From Candidatus Fermentithermobacillaceae bacterium (GTDB lineage: Bacteria > Bacillota > Sulfobacillia > Fermentithermobacillales > Fermentithermobacillaceae), in the NCBI GenBank assembly GCA_012842105.1, contig DUTL01000276.1, positions 1 to 5,485 on the forward strand: 5,485 bases of DNA, given 5' to 3'. The position numbers and the translations under genes were made by a program. This document shows, in pieces, positions 1 through 5,186 of the stretch. The notes beneath the pieces are model-generated. The model worked only from the letters and a program-made list of their open reading frames with translations, had not been told where the DNA came from and ran no database searches. Position 1 is the stretch's first letter. The number at the start of each line of letters is the position of its first letter.

Positions 1-24
1 ATCTACTATATTGGACTCAACACT
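1..24 (+). repeat. Direct repeat, displaced copy of 234-257
   Basis: These 24 bases are identical to 234-257, in the same orientation; identity stops exactly at base 25 (C here, G at 258). In the intact gene this stretch encodes IYYIGLNT. Here it is joined directly to an inverted copy of sequence that lies upstream in the gene, so base 24/25 is a breakpoint. I see no shared bases at the junction. The copy may extend beyond the left edge of the window. Confidence 0.9.
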
Positions 25-142
25 CTGTTACAGAATCATCCGAGGCAGTTTGCAAGGTAAAATCAAGCATTTCATATTCAGTCACCGCATGATCGGCTTC
101 AATTGGCAAGCCCAAGAGAAACTCGCCATAAATCGTGGTGAC
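17..142 (-). pseudogene. Inverted fragment of the gene at 135-371
   Basis: On the minus strand this open stretch encodes a peptide containing YGEFLLGLPIEADHAV, then TEYEMLDFTLQTASDDSVT, then E-C and a stop at 19-17. The stretch after the first Y of EYEMLDF is identical to the plus-strand protein. The part before it looks like the missing upstream portion of that protein, because the two reads meet in frame. The stop is created only by the breakpoint at 24/25. There is no start codon with a ribosome binding site. I read this as one side of a fold-back duplication, not an independent gene. Confidence 0.65.
25..78 (-). repeat. Left arm of 54-bp perfect inverted repeat
   Basis: Bases 25-78 are the exact reverse complement of 145-198. 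The arms carry coding sequence (EMLDFTLQTASDDSVT on the minus strand here and on the plus strand in the other arm), so this is a duplicated, flipped piece of a gene and not a terminator or recombinase site. Perfect identity in coding sequence means the duplication is very recent or artificial. Confidence 0.93.
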
Positions 143-144
143 CA
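79..144. other. Hairpin loop between inverted arms, flanked by GTCACC/GGTGAC
   Basis: This 66-base spacer separates the two arms. Its ends carry a further 6-bp inverted match, GTCACC at 81-86 and GGTGAC at 137-142, in register with the long arms and separated from them by two mismatched positions. On the minus strand the loop reads as open coding sequence (TTIYGEFLLGLPIEADHAVT) running directly into the EYEMLDF of the left arm. The loop is therefore probably the natural upstream part of the gene at 145-371, in reverse orientation. The short terminal stem could have allowed a 3' end to fold back and prime. Confidence 0.7.
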
Positions 145-371
145 AATATGAAATGCTTGATTTTACCTTGCAAACTGCCTCGGATGATTCTGTAACAGCC
201 GTGTTTTCCTTTGCGGTAAAGCCGGTATACGAAATCTACTATATTGGACTCAACACTGCGAGAGGAACAGGCCAATATGAAGGCTGGCTAATTCTGAGAA
301 GAAGTTTTACTTTGGAGCAAGACGAGGAAGGATATTGGCGTTGTGTAACGCTTGAAGATGTCTACGATTGA
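135..371 (+). CDS. C-terminal part of an unrecognised protein, 5' end disrupted
   Basis: The open frame from a GTG at 135 to the TGA at 369-371 encodes 78 residues. I do not recognise the family. It contains alternating hydrophobic and polar stretches suggestive of beta strands (AVFSFAVKP, YEIYYIGLN, YEGWLILRRSFTLE) and ends in an acidic, aromatic tail (EEGYWRCVTLEDVYD). No signal peptide or membrane segment is visible. The GTG start is not convincing: no ribosome binding site precedes it, it lies inside the loop of the inverted repeat, and an in-frame TAA sits at 129-131. The true N-terminus is probably represented, inverted, on the minus strand of 79-144 and beyond it outside the window. 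The 3' end converges on, and overlaps by 65 bp, the minus-strand nucleotidyltransferase gene. Translation of this frame as drawn is doubtful; the part from about 147 onward is probably genuine coding sequence. Confidence 0.5.
   Translation: MVTKYEMLDFTLQTASDDSVTAVFSFAVKPVYEIYYIGLNTARGTGQYEGWLILRRSFTLEQDEEGYWRCVTLEDVYD
145..198 (+). repeat. Right arm of 54-bp perfect inverted repeat
   Basis: Exact reverse complement of 25-78. It continues at 199 into coding sequence that keeps the reading frame to the stop at 369-371, so this arm is the one in its natural context on the downstream side. On the upstream side the frame meets a TAA at 129-131, so the natural context is lost there. Confidence 0.93.
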
Positions 372-654
372 GTTCATACATTTCGCCGAAATACAAGGCC
401 ACGCTGTTGGAGAAGGCTTCCTCTCTCGTATCTACTTTTCTGCGCAGCCTCATTAGCATCGAAGTGTCTTCTACCGGATCCCCACTAAAATCATCACCTA
501 CAACGGCTACGTCGATGTCGCTGTCCGGTGATCGGGTGCCTTTTGCATAGGAGCCATAAAGGTATACATGCTTTACGTTCAAGGCCTCCTTCAGCAGCCT
601 TCCGTACTCCTTCACAATTGCTTCTATATTGTCTCTATCATTGCCAGAAGCCAT
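307..654 (-). CDS. MNT-type nucleotidyltransferase, atypical C-terminus
   Basis: This encodes 115 residues of the minimal nucleotidyltransferase family that pairs with HEPN-domain proteins; in characterised pairs the MNT protein is an antitoxin that modifies and silences the HEPN RNase. The signature is clear: GSYAKGTRSPDSDIDVAVV at residues 34-52, with metal-binding Asp46 and Asp48, and a likely third acidic residue Asp75 in RRKVDTR. The start is ATG at 654-652, preceded by GAGGGG about eight bases upstream; the frame is open further upstream to 801, but that part matches nothing and overlaps the HEPN frame. After VDTR (about base 424) many relatives continue with an IEPHPF-like segment. Here an unrelated tail follows (EEAFSNSVALYFGEMYEL...), overlapping the convergent gene by 65 bp. 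None of the three minus-strand frames below 424 restores the expected tail, so the 3' end may be truncated and running into foreign sequence. Confidence 0.8.
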   Translation of the reverse strand: MASGNDRDNIEAIVKEYGRLLKEALNVKHVYLYGSYAKGTRSPDSDIDVAVVGDDFSGDPVEDTSMLMRLRRKVDTREEAFSNSVALYFGEMYELNRRHLQALHNANILPRLAPK

Positions 655-776
655 GTTCTCAGCCCCTCTATTTTCTTGATGCTCTTTGCGGTGAACTCGT
701 GATCGCATTTTCTGTAGAAAGTCTGCTTGTAGTCTGGGTATCGTGCGTTGATGATACCATAATTTACAAGAAGTCT
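624..776 (-). pseudogene. HEPN-domain protein, C-terminal remnant
   Basis: In a different minus-strand frame from the nucleotidyltransferase, 776-627 reads LLVNYGIINARYPDYK, then QTFYRKCDHEFTAKSIKK, then IEGLRTWLLAMIETI, and stops at TAG 626-624. The NARYPDY...FYRKC...IEGLRTWL pattern resembles the last third of HEPN-domain proteins encoded next to MNT nucleotidyltransferases. The stop overlaps the MNT start by 31 bp, the compact arrangement usual for such pairs. An in-frame TAG at 779-777 closes the frame upstream, no ATG/GTG/TTG start lies before the conserved part, and no HEPN N-terminal half is visible in the roughly 90 bases left before proA. It is therefore a 5'-truncated or frameshifted relic. 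Being frame-shifted relative to the longer overlapping frame, it is easily missed. Confidence 0.7.
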
Positions 777-870
777 CTATCCTCCGGACGTGGAGAATCA
801 CCGTCTTCCGGTTAACCGCAACCCCGTTGGCTGGCTGTTGTGGCCGGGGAAATCTTCTAAAGATGCTAAC

Positions 871-2112
871 CTATCTTGTTTGCCCGGTTCCTTCTACTAC
901 ATATTTATATGTTGTCAGCTCGTTGATACCCATTGGCCCCCTAGCGTGGAGTTTCTGGGTTGAGATACCCATTTCCGCCCCGAATCCGAACTCGCCGCCG
1001 TCGGTAAACCGTGTGCTGGCGTTCACGTACACCGTTGCTGCATCTACTGATTGAGTGAATTTGCAGGCTGCCTCCGGGTCTTCCGTAATGATGGCTTCCG
1101 AATGAGCAGTTCCGTATTTTGAAATGTGTTCAATAGCTTCCTCAAACCCGGAGACTACCTTTATGGCAAGAAAAAGGCCAAGGTATTCTGTAGACCAGTC
1201 TTCTTCAGCGGCGGGCCTTATGGATTCAACAAGTTTCCGGCTTCTTGGGCATCCTCGCAACTCAACACCGTGGGAAATCAGGGCCCTAGCCACTCCCGGC
1301 AAAAACTCCGGCGCAATCTTCTCATGAACCAGCAAAGTTTCCATGGTATTACATACTGCAGGATTACTCACTTTGGCGTTTACTGTGATGGAATGAGCCA
1401 TGGCCAGGCCGGCTGTGGCATCTACATACGTGTGGCAATTGCCCACGCCTGTTTCAATTACAGGTATGGTGGCATTTTGTATGGTGGCCTGAATCAGTCC
1501 AGGGCCACCCCTAGGAATGAGAAGGTCAATTTGATCTCTCAAGTTCATCATAGTGTGTACCTCGGAGCGGTCCGGATTGTCCAAAAACTGAATACACTCA
1601 GGGGAGATTCCCGCTCTTTCCAGCCCCGTGCGCAGTTTGCTTACAATCGCCGTATTACTCCTCAATGCTTCTGTTCCGCCTCGGAGTATTATCGCGTTGC
1701 CCGACTTAATGCAAAGCCCGGCCGCATCTGCGGTAACGTTGGGGCGGGATTCGTAAATAATGCCTATCACGCCGAAAGGCACTCTCACTTTCTTGATAGC
1801 CAGCCCGTTTGGGCGGTTTATTTTTTCAATGATTTCACCCAGATTGTCGGGCAATTGGGCTATTTGCCTGAGGGCTCGCACCATGCCGTTAATCTTGGCT
1901 TCTGACAAGGCAAGCCGTTTACGCATGGCTCCGGTAATCCCTGACTTACCGGCTGCGTCCAAGTCTTCATTGTTGGCCCTAAATATGTGTGATTGGCCCA
2001 GTTCCAGTTCCTGTGCCATACACAACAAGGCTTTAGCCCTTTGCTGTGGGGCCAGGGCAGCAAGCAGCCCTGATGCTTTCTTAGCAAGTTTTGCTTTTTC
2101 AACTACATTCAT
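871..2112 (-). CDS. proA: Gamma-glutamyl phosphate reductase (ProA)
   Basis: Cytoplasmic NADPH-dependent enzyme of proline synthesis that reduces gamma-glutamyl phosphate to glutamate 5-semialdehyde, which cyclises to pyrroline-5-carboxylate. The 413-residue length is typical of the family. It has the aldehyde-dehydrogenase-like fold: VPFGVIGIIYESRPNVT at 111-127, KSGNAIILRGGTEA at 136-149, and the catalytic cysteine Cys254 in NPAVCNTMETLL. The family signature lies at about 319-342 (VVSGFEEAIEHI...GTAHSEAI), and FTDGGEFGFGAEMGIST...RGPMG closes the protein. Start ATG at 2112-2110 has an AGGAGG at 2126-2121, eight bases upstream. The gene overlaps the end of the upstream proC-proB fusion by 14 bp, so translational coupling is likely; this would match the supply of the unstable acyl phosphate made by the kinase. 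It is the last gene of the T-box-controlled operon. No strong terminator follows: only a 5-bp hairpin (ATCTT/AAGAT at 852-864). Confidence 0.98.
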   Translation of the reverse strand: MNVVEKAKLAKKASGLLAALAPQQRAKALLCMAQELELGQSHIFRANNEDLDAAGKSGITGAMRKRLALSEAKINGMVRALRQIAQLPDNLGEIIEKINRPNGLAIKKVRVPFGVIGIIYESRPNVTADAAGLCIKSGNAIILRGGTEALRSNTAIVSKLRTGLERAGISPECIQFLDNPDRSEVHTMMNLRDQIDLLIPRGGPGLIQATIQNATIPVIETGVGNCHTYVDATAGLAMAHSITVNAKVSNPAVCNTMETLLVHEKIAPEFLPGVARALISHGVELRGCPRSRKLVESIRPAAEEDWSTEYLGLFLAIKVVSGFEEAIEHISKYGTAHSEAIITEDPEAACKFTQSVDAATVYVNASTRFTDGGEFGFGAEMGISTQKLHARGPMGINELTTYKYVVEGTGQTR

Positions 2113-3778
2113 ATGCTTTTCCTCCTATGCTGCCGGGCTTTCGGCCCTGAAACACTTTGTCTCCCGCGAACAGGGTTCCTATTAAGTTACCGTCAAGAAT
2201 CAACCTGAGTACGCCGGGCATGCTGCCGTTGGCTATTACTGCCGGGATTCCGTGCTCCAATGCCATGTTGGCTGCCCACACTTTAGTGATCATCCCGCCG
2301 GTGGCCACATCGACGTTATGTGTTCCCTTTGCCATATCCAAGACTGACGCGTCAATATTCCTTATCGTTGTTATGAGTTTGGCACCGGAATTGGTGCGGG
2401 GGTCTTTATCGTAAAAGCCTTCGGTATCTGTCAACAGCACCAGCAAGTCGGCGTCAATCAGAACAGCTACTCTTGCTGACAAAGAATCATTGTCGCCGAA
2501 TCGTATTTCTTCTACCGCTACGGTATCGTTTTCATTGATTATAGGGATAATCCCCATCTTCAGCATTTCCTCCAAAGTATTTTTGCAGAGAGACGATCGT
2601 TTTGGGCTTCCCAGATCATCTCTGGTCAAAAGCACCTGCCCTACTGTAAGCCCGTACTCTTCAAATAGCGTTTCATAGCTTTTCATCAGCAACCCTTGGC
2701 CCACCGCTGCAAGTACTTGTTTTTCGGTTATAGAGAGGTTTTTCTCCCGTCCTATCCGCCCTTTACCTGCTGCTATGGCTCCGGACGATACAATTACCAC
2801 TTCCCGGCCTTCGGACATGATTGATGATACTTGTATCACAATATCCCTGAGAAGTTTCTCATTGAACACTCCGTTCTTGTCAGTGACTGTTGACGAACCT
2901 ATTTTGACTACCACTCTTCTCGCCCTGGTAATGGCGGAACGTTTTCTGGTTTCTATGTCTGAGTAAGCTTCGGAAATCTCCTCTGACCGCCGGCTGGCGT
3001 TGGCCATTGCTTGTTCCACAAGAAGGCTTAGCCTGTTGGACTCGAAAACCCGGAGCGCCGCCTCAGTTGTGCCCTGAGGGCAAGCGATTTGGCCAATCAG
3101 TTCCTTCAATGTCAAACCGGTACTCTTTAAGAGGCAACCTGCTCCTATCAGGGTTTGTCTTGACAACTCCTCTGACAGTTGCCTTCCCAATCCCATTTCT
3201 ACGGCTACCTCGGCCATTGCTTGTGCCAGCCGGTAGAAATAAGCGGGGCCGCTCCCTGACAATGCCGTAACCGCATCCATGTAAACCTCGTCCAGCCAAA
3301 AAACCTTCCCCACTGAAGAGAACACAGATTCAGCCTTTGCCTTTTGCTCATTGGTAACCCGGTGGCTCGCGCACAGGACAGATACTCCTTCACCTACCTG
3401 CGCGGGAGTATTGGGCATTGCACGTATTACCGGGACTTCAGGTTTCAACGAAGCCTCAATGCTCGTAATGGTGATACCTGCCACAATCGAGATAACCAGA
3501 TGATTCTCAGTTATCAGGTTTGATACGGCATCTAACACCCCGGTCATCTGGTCCGGCTTAATCGCCAGTATGATTATCTTTGATGACATTACCAGTTCTT
3601 CATAGTCTTTCGCAGCTTTGACCCTGTACGTGCCACAAAGGTTTGCTATGCGTTCCCGGTTGTTTTTGTTGATTACCATTATTTCGGAACCGGGCAAGGT
3701 CTTGCCTGAAGTGAGGCCTTTCACTATGGCAGTTGCCATAGTACCGGCTCCGATGAATCCTATTTCCACGCTGTTCAT
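2099..3778 (-). CDS. proC-proB: ProC-ProB fusion: pyrroline-5-carboxylate reductase / glutamate 5-kinase
   Basis: One 559-residue frame carries two enzymes of proline synthesis. Residues 1 to about 270 are pyrroline-5-carboxylate reductase, the last step: GFIGAGTMATAI dinucleotide-binding loop at 7-18, AIKPDQ at 72-77, RAMPNTPAQVGEG at 119-131, LSGSGPAYFY at 173-182, and the helical C-terminal dimerisation region with IACPQGTT at 231-238. Residues about 285-559 are glutamate 5-kinase, the first step: VVVKIGSSTVT at 289-299, VIVSSGAIAAG at 328-338, IINENDTV at 413-420, FGDNDSLSARVA at 427-438, TDTEGFYDKDP at 450-460, and ATGGMITK at 492-499. The kinase ends without a PUA domain (short form). 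The linker (about 271-284) is short and charged, with no stop codon; the only candidate internal start is a GTG at 2914-2912 (Val289). The start ATG at 3778-3776 has AGGAGG at 3795-3790. The gene is first in the T-box operon and overlaps proA. ProB-ProA fusions are well known (eukaryotic P5CS); joining ProC to ProB is unusual. A sequencing error removing a stop is unlikely, since the kinase lacks a good start of its own. Confidence 0.95.
   Translation of the reverse strand: MNSVEIGFIGAGTMATAIVKGLTSGKTLPGSEIMVINKNNRERIANLCGTYRVKAAKDYEELVMSSKIIILAIKPDQMTGVLDAVSNLITENHLVISIVAGITITSIEASLKPEVPVIRAMPNTPAQVGEGVSVLCASHRVTNEQKAKAESVFSSVGKVFWLDEVYMDAVTALSGSGPAYFYRLAQAMAEVAVEMGLGRQLSEELSRQTLIGAGCLLKSTGLTLKELIGQIACPQGTTEAALRVFESNRLSLLVEQAMANASRRSEEISEAYSDIETRKRSAITRARRVVVKIGSSTVTDKNGVFNEKLLRDIVIQVSSIMSEGREVVIVSSGAIAAGKGRIGREKNLSITEKQVLAAVGQGLLMKSYETLFEEYGLTVGQVLLTRDDLGSPKRSSLCKNTLEEMLKMGIIPIINENDTVAVEEIRFGDNDSLSARVAVLIDADLLVLLTDTEGFYDKDPRTNSGAKLITTIRNIDASVLDMAKGTHNVDVATGGMITKVWAANMALEHGIPAVIANGSMPGVLRLILDGNLIGTLFAGDKVFQGRKPGSIGGKAYECS
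2121..2126 (-). promoter_or_regulatory. Ribosome binding site of proA inside the fusion gene
   Basis: Minus-strand AGGAGG lies eight bases before the proA ATG and inside the last codons of the proC-proB gene. It fixes the proA start and implies that ribosomes finishing the fusion protein terminate 14 bp inside proA, so reinitiation is possible. Confidence 0.85.
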
Positions 3779-3802
3779 TGTGAAAAACGCCTCCTAACAT
3801 GC

Positions 3803-3834
3803 AAAAAACCTTCGCCGTGTAAGGACGAAGGTTT
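3803..3834 (-). terminator. Regulated intrinsic terminator of the T-box leader
   Basis: On the minus strand AAACCTTCG pairs with CGAAGGTTT around an 11-base loop, followed by a run of six T (3808-3803). It lies between the T-box element and the proC-proB ribosome binding site, where the attenuator of a T-box operon belongs. Confidence 0.95.
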
Positions 3835-3838
3835 GTCT

Positions 3839-3853
3839 CCGCGGTACCACCTT
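3839..3853 (-). promoter_or_regulatory. T-box antiterminator sequence
   Basis: The minus strand reads AAGGTGGTACCGCGG, an almost perfect match to the conserved T-box element. The bulge base after TGG is T, which would pair with an A discriminator base, as expected for bacterial tRNA-Pro. The 5' AAGG can pair with CCTT of the downstream terminator stem, giving the mutually exclusive antiterminator. Confidence 0.97.
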
Positions 3854-3950
3854 AGTTCGGGCATTTAGCCCCTCAACAGATCACCCTTGGTGAACTCCCC
3901 GTGTAACGGCGGGGCTCCGGACCAGGCTTTTCGCCGTCGGCCTCGGAAGC

Positions 3951-3953
3951 GGG
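3951..3953 (-). promoter_or_regulatory. T-box specifier codon CCC (Pro)
   Basis: Directly after the GAA of the specifier loop the minus strand reads CCC followed by G, the purine usually found after the specifier. If the register is shifted by one base the codon becomes CCG. Both encode proline, so the amino-acid call is robust even though the exact tRNA-Pro isoacceptor is not. Confidence 0.8.
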
Positions 3954-4076
3954 TTCGAAGAGTGTGGAAGGTAAACTTCTCAGCACGCGTTTACTCTCTG
4001 TGCATCCCGTGCTCTTCTACTGTTCTTAGTCATAGGCCGTTTCAGTATTTGGTATGTTTAATAATTGACATGTTTG

Positions 4077-4105
4077 ATTATGCCTTGGTTAGCGTATGTT
4101 GTCAA
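4077..4105 (-). promoter_or_regulatory. Sigma-A-type promoter of the proline operon
   Basis: The minus strand carries TTGACA (4105-4100), a 17-base spacer and CATAAT (4082-4077), five of six matching the -10 consensus. Transcription would start near 4071, about 30 bases before the closing stem of the T-box leader. Confidence 0.85.
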
Positions 4106-4144
4106 ATTGATTACTACGGCCATCTTGGAATGCCCCCAATCTGA

Positions 4145-4173
4145 TTGACAGCATCTGCCATCTCTCTTATAGT
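4145..4173 (+). promoter_or_regulatory. Sigma-A-type promoter of the ABC transporter operon
   Basis: The plus strand carries a perfect TTGACA (4145-4150), a 17-base spacer and TATAGT (4168-4173). The predicted start near 4180 leaves a leader of only about 10-20 bases before the ATPase start codon. It diverges from the proline operon promoter, with 39 bases between the two -35 elements. Confidence 0.85.
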
Positions 4174-4190
4174 AGGAAAAAGCCTGAGGG

Positions 4191-5186
4191 GTGATCCCGT
4201 TGGTTATCGCAACTAAGGCTCTTACCAAGACTTTTGTCACCAGGACCAAGCAGCCCGGGCTCAAAGGTTCAATCCAGGCCATCTTCAAGCCGGCGGTTAT
4301 GCATGTTCACGCCGTCAGGGGCATTGGCCTTCGTGTGGAACGTGGGGAAGTTGTGGCGTTTATAGGCCCTAACGGAGCAGGTAAGTCCACAACCATCAAG
4401 ATGCTGACAGGGATACTGCACCCTACCGCCGGAGAAGCTACTGTACTGGGATTTACCCCGTGGGAGCACAGAGAGAAGCTATCATACAGGATAGGCTCTG
4501 TATTCGGCCAGAAGTCGCAGCTGTGGTACCACCTTCCCCCAATTGACACCTTTAACCTGCTTGGGAAGATATACGAAATGGGCCGGGCCGAGCAGGAAAA
4601 GCGGCATGATTTTCTGGTTGAAGCCTTCGAGATTGGGGATTTGATGAATATTCCCGTAAGGAAGCTGTCCCTGGGCCAGAGGATGCGCTGCGAAATTGCT
4701 GCATCACTGCTGCATAAGCCCGAAGTTATCTTCCTTGACGAACCGACTATAGGATTAGACGTGGTTGCCCGCCAGAGGGTACGCCAAACCCTTAAACAGT
4801 GGAATGACCAGGAAAATGCCACAATATTTCTTACGTCTCATGACGTTGGCGACATTGAGCACCTTGCCGGTAGGGTGGTTATCATAAACCACGGGCAGAT
4901 AGTGCTGGATGACCGGGTGAAAAACCTCAAGTATCACTATCTGAGAAAGAAGATCGTTGATTTAAGATTCTCAGCCGCGCCTCCAAAACTGGATATCGCC
5001 GGGGCTAAAATACTTAAGTCAAAGGACACCGGCTTGAAACTGGAAGTGGATACCGGCATTGCCGGCATCGATGGGGTGATATCGGCCATCCTAAGGCAAG
5101 GCGAGGTCCAGGATATATCAATATCCGATCCTCCTCTTGAAGCTATTATCGCAGATATATTCACTGCAAAAGAGGAGGGGGCTTAG
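4191..5186 (+). CDS. ABC-2-type transporter ATP-binding protein (COG4586 type)
   Basis: Cytoplasmic ATPase subunit that would power an ABC-2-type exporter; the substrate is unknown. All nucleotide-binding motifs are present, numbering from GTG 4191: Walker A GPNGAGKST (59-67), Q-loop Gln107 in VFGQKSQLW, signature LSLGQ (159-163), Walker B EVIFLDE (178-184) with catalytic Glu184, D-loop GLD (188-190), and switch His217 in LTSHD. The GQKSQLWYHLPPIDTFNLL segment after the Q-loop is characteristic of the COG4586 group, as is the extra N-terminal stretch before the ATPase core (FKPAVMHVHAV). Total length of 331 residues fits that group, with a C-terminal extension of about 90 residues after the core. 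An alternative start, TTG at 4200-4202, has the better-placed ribosome binding site (GAGGGGTGATC at 4186-4196) and would shorten the protein by three residues. The stop is immediately followed by the permease ATG. Function as an exporter is inferred from family and neighbour. Confidence 0.95.
   Translation: MIPLVIATKALTKTFVTRTKQPGLKGSIQAIFKPAVMHVHAVRGIGLRVERGEVVAFIGPNGAGKSTTIKMLTGILHPTAGEATVLGFTPWEHREKLSYRIGSVFGQKSQLWYHLPPIDTFNLLGKIYEMGRAEQEKRHDFLVEAFEIGDLMNIPVRKLSLGQRMRCEIAASLLHKPEVIFLDEPTIGLDVVARQRVRQTLKQWNDQENATIFLTSHDVGDIEHLAGRVVIINHGQIVLDDRVKNLKYHYLRKKIVDLRFSAAPPKLDIAGAKILKSKDTGLKLEVDTGIAGIDGVISAILRQGEVQDISISDPPLEAIIADIFTAKEEGA

Larger units (their letters stand above)
3803..4071 (-). 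promoter_or_regulatory. T-box leader, proline-specific
   Basis: The untranslated leader of the proline operon binds tRNA and controls transcription termination. Stem I closes with CGGCC (4039-4035) against GGCCG (3942-3938). Its specifier loop shows AGTA (4021-4018) on the 5' side and GAA (3956-3954) on the 3' side, followed by a Pro codon. The distal AGAGAG element is at 3999-3994. The T-box sequence at 3853-3839 and the terminator at 3834-3803 follow. By family knowledge, uncharged tRNA-Pro pairs with the specifier and, through its 3' ACCA end, with the UGGU bulge; this stabilises the antiterminator and lets transcription enter proC-proB. Charged tRNA leaves the terminator to form. The 5' boundary is inferred from the promoter. 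Confidence 0.95.

Noticed and set aside
25..198. Long inverted repeat as ends of an insertion sequence or a CRISPR-like element
   Set aside because: The arms are coding sequence of one gene, the loop is 66 bases with no transposase, and there is only one pair of arms; template switching explains it better.
655..801. Upstream extension of the MNT frame by 49 residues to an ATG at 801
   Set aside because: The added residues match nothing, the HEPN remnant occupies another frame of the same bases, and ATG 654 has a proper GAGGGG ribosome binding site.
784..849. Cluster of short palindromes between the HEPN remnant and proA (CCGGA/TCCGG at 784-811, CGGTTAACCG at 809-818, CCCCG/CGGGG at 822-849)
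   Set aside because: The stems are short and none is followed by a T-run on either strand, so I cannot support a terminator, integron site or mobile-element end.
852..864. ATCTT-CTA-AAGAT hairpin just after the proA stop as a terminator
   Set aside because: Only five A/T-rich base pairs and no proper U-tract; too weak to call.
1126..1905. Long open frame of 259 codons on the plus strand
   Set aside because: It lies entirely antisense to proA, has no ribosome binding site, and its translation shows no recognisable family; it is a shadow of the proA codon pattern.
4065..4070. TTGACA on the plus strand as a -35 box
   Set aside because: At 17 bases downstream the sequence is GTTAGC, a poor -10, whereas 4145-4173 gives a near-consensus pair closer to the gene.
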